This document shows positions 63,201-64,000 of a DNA stretch of 64,000 bases, in pieces (the first letter of the stretch is position 1; every line of letters begins with the position of its first letter). Source of the DNA: Bacteroidales bacterium (GTDB lineage: Bacteria; Bacteroidota; Bacteroidia; Bacteroidales; UBA12077). The DNA lies in assembly GCA_030637515.1 (NCBI GenBank), contig DAOWGM010000081.1:1-64000 (forward strand), read 5' to 3'. The translations under genes and the position numbers were made by a program. The notes beneath the pieces were generated by a model, which did no database searches, was not told where the DNA came from, and saw only the letters and a program-made list of their open reading frames with translations.

Positions 63201-64000
63201 TTATAAATTTATTCCTCTAATATCTTTATATAAATCAACAGCATATAAATCTGTCATTCCAGACACAAAATCTACGACGGACATTGCTTTTTTGTAAAAA
63301 CTATGCTCTTCGACATTGTATTGCGAAGGAAGAATTGATAATATTTTCTTAGAGTAGTCACTATCTGGGCTGAAAATGGCTGTAATAAATTCATCTAACA
63401 GCGTTCCCAAAACATTAAAACCTGTTAACTCAATTTTTACCACAGATCGATCATTGTATATTTCGTTAACTGCAACATCTTTGCACCTATCAAATGCTTC
63501 TTTGCTTTTTCCCTCAAGACCATTTATGAGACTTTGATTATATTCCCCTTCCATGATTTGATCATGATTTTTAAGAAAAACTTGTGCTGTTTCTTTAGTC
63601 AATTTTCCAATAACCGATGCTCTTAAATAAGCTACTTGTTCATTAATATCAGTTACTTCTTTAAAAATCTCTTCTTTGTTTTTATAGAACTTTTTGTCAA
63701 TTTTTTCATCGAAAAACCCTAAAAGCAATTCAAAGGTTTTTGGTGTGTCCAGAATTTTCAATTTGTGAGCATCTTCAATATCCATTATTTCGTAACAAAT
63801 ATCATCGGCGGCCTCAACAAGAAAAACCAATGGATGACGTGCATAACTTAAGGGTTCATCGCTCAGTTTTTTTAATCCTAGTTCATTGGCTATTTGCAGA
63901 AATATTTCTTTTTCCGCCTGAAAATATCCGAACTTCTTTTTCCCCTGGAGCATTGCATCCGAACCGTATGGGTATTTTAATAATGTTGCCAAGGTTGAAT
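63201..64000 (-). CDS. dgt: dGTP triphosphohydrolase (5' partial)
   Basis: The frame runs through the right window edge, so only the C-terminal ~266 residues are visible; the TTG at 63992 is not the start. Visible blocks are TLATLLKYPYGSDAM, FGYFQAEKEIFLQIANELG, RHPLVFLVEAADDICYEIMDIEDAHKL (the metal-binding Asp of the HD domain lies in EAADDICY) and a helical C-terminus. The enzyme hydrolyses dGTP (or other dNTPs) to deoxynucleoside and triphosphate. The HD His-Asp pair must lie outside the window. Confidence 0.9.
   Translation of the reverse strand, partial: STLATLLKYPYGSDAMLQGKKKFGYFQAEKEIFLQIANELGLKKLSDEPLSYARHPLVFLVEAADDICYEIMDIEDAHKLKILDTPKTFELLLGFFDEKIDKKFYKNKEEIFKEVTDINEQVAYLRASVIGKLTKETAQVFLKNHDQIMEGEYNQSLINGLEGKSKEAFDRCKDVAVNEIYNDRSVVKIELTGFNVLGTLLDEFITAIFSPDSDYSKKILSILPSQYNVEEHSFYKKAMSVVDFVSGMTDLYAVDLYKDIRGINL

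Noticed and set aside
1-64000. CRISPR array, prophage or integrated conjugative element
   Set aside because: No regularly spaced repeats, no integrase, capsid, relaxase or transposase genes were found; the two tRNA genes show no duplicated 3' end as an attachment site.

Overview
The window looks like chromosomal DNA of an AT-rich Bacteroidota species, most likely Bacteroidales/Marinilabiliales-like; this placement is inferred from gene content. Supporting signs are type IX secretion (T9SS) signatures (a CHU_C/gliding C-terminal domain, two type A sorting domains and a PorZ homologue), SprB repeats, SiaC (DUF1987) proteins, DUF5723, DUF2797, GDCCVxC, Mqo, and TAnnTTTG-type -7 promoter boxes with few Shine-Dalgarno sites. 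No phage, IS transposase, CRISPR array or rRNA operon is visible. There are two tRNA genes (Asn-GTT, Gln-TTG).

Layout. 1-3.1 kb: 3' end of a giant SprB-repeat adhesin cut by the window edge, with a near-identical tandem domain repeat. 3.2-8.0 kb: an OmpL47-like exported protein, a TPR/PP2C/receiver phosphatase and two SiaC phosphoproteins, ending at a strong terminator next to tRNA-Asn. 8.5-12.4 kb: acpS, an AMP-forming acyl-CoA synthetase, a carrier protein and a Kbl-like alpha-oxoamine synthase, which together look like one carrier-protein pathway. 12.7-20.2 kb: an LpxR-like outer-membrane deacylase, an EEP hydrolase, YhcH, an Asp/Glu racemase, RidA, an acyltransferase plus phthiotriol-type methyltransferase pair, and a DUF302-like protein.

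20.4-22.2 kb (minus): a LysM plus NlpC/P60-like amidase with an eCIS-core-like N-terminus, followed 10 bases later by a lipoprotein that may be its immunity protein. 22.5-31 kb: mqo, a canonical kbl, a tight GH3/propeller/RHH-like/deoxynucleoside-kinase operon, an aminotransferase homologue lacking its PLP lysine, and recO. 31-37.4 kb: an LPP20 plus CsgG-DUF1566 pair, porZ, rdgB and a universal stress protein.

37.5-52 kb: a very large sensor that fuses beta-propellers, a class III adenylate cyclase and an HD phosphohydrolase domain; DUF2797; a PspC-PadR-PspC block; tRNA-Gln; an S41 peptidase; a DUF5723/lipoprotein pair; and a prolyl oligopeptidase. 51-57.5 kb is a patch of gene debris: a metallo-beta-lactamase-fold gene without its metal motif, a truncated second copy of it, two fragments of a DMT transporter, an AraC regulator and a 1085-residue CARDB/InlB-like T9SS cargo. 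57.5-64 kb: GDCCVxC, a long-chain acyl-CoA synthetase, TruC, an AI-2E-type permease, a cupin, a secreted unknown, DUF2809 and a dGTPase cut by the right edge.

A family of short palindromic elements (ends GTCATTC...GAATGAC) is scattered between genes, and one copy forms the N-terminal codons of the DUF5723 gene. Main candidates for something new are the amidase/lipoprotein pair, the carrier-protein/Kbl-like cluster, the lysine-less aminotransferase and the cyclase-HD sensor.
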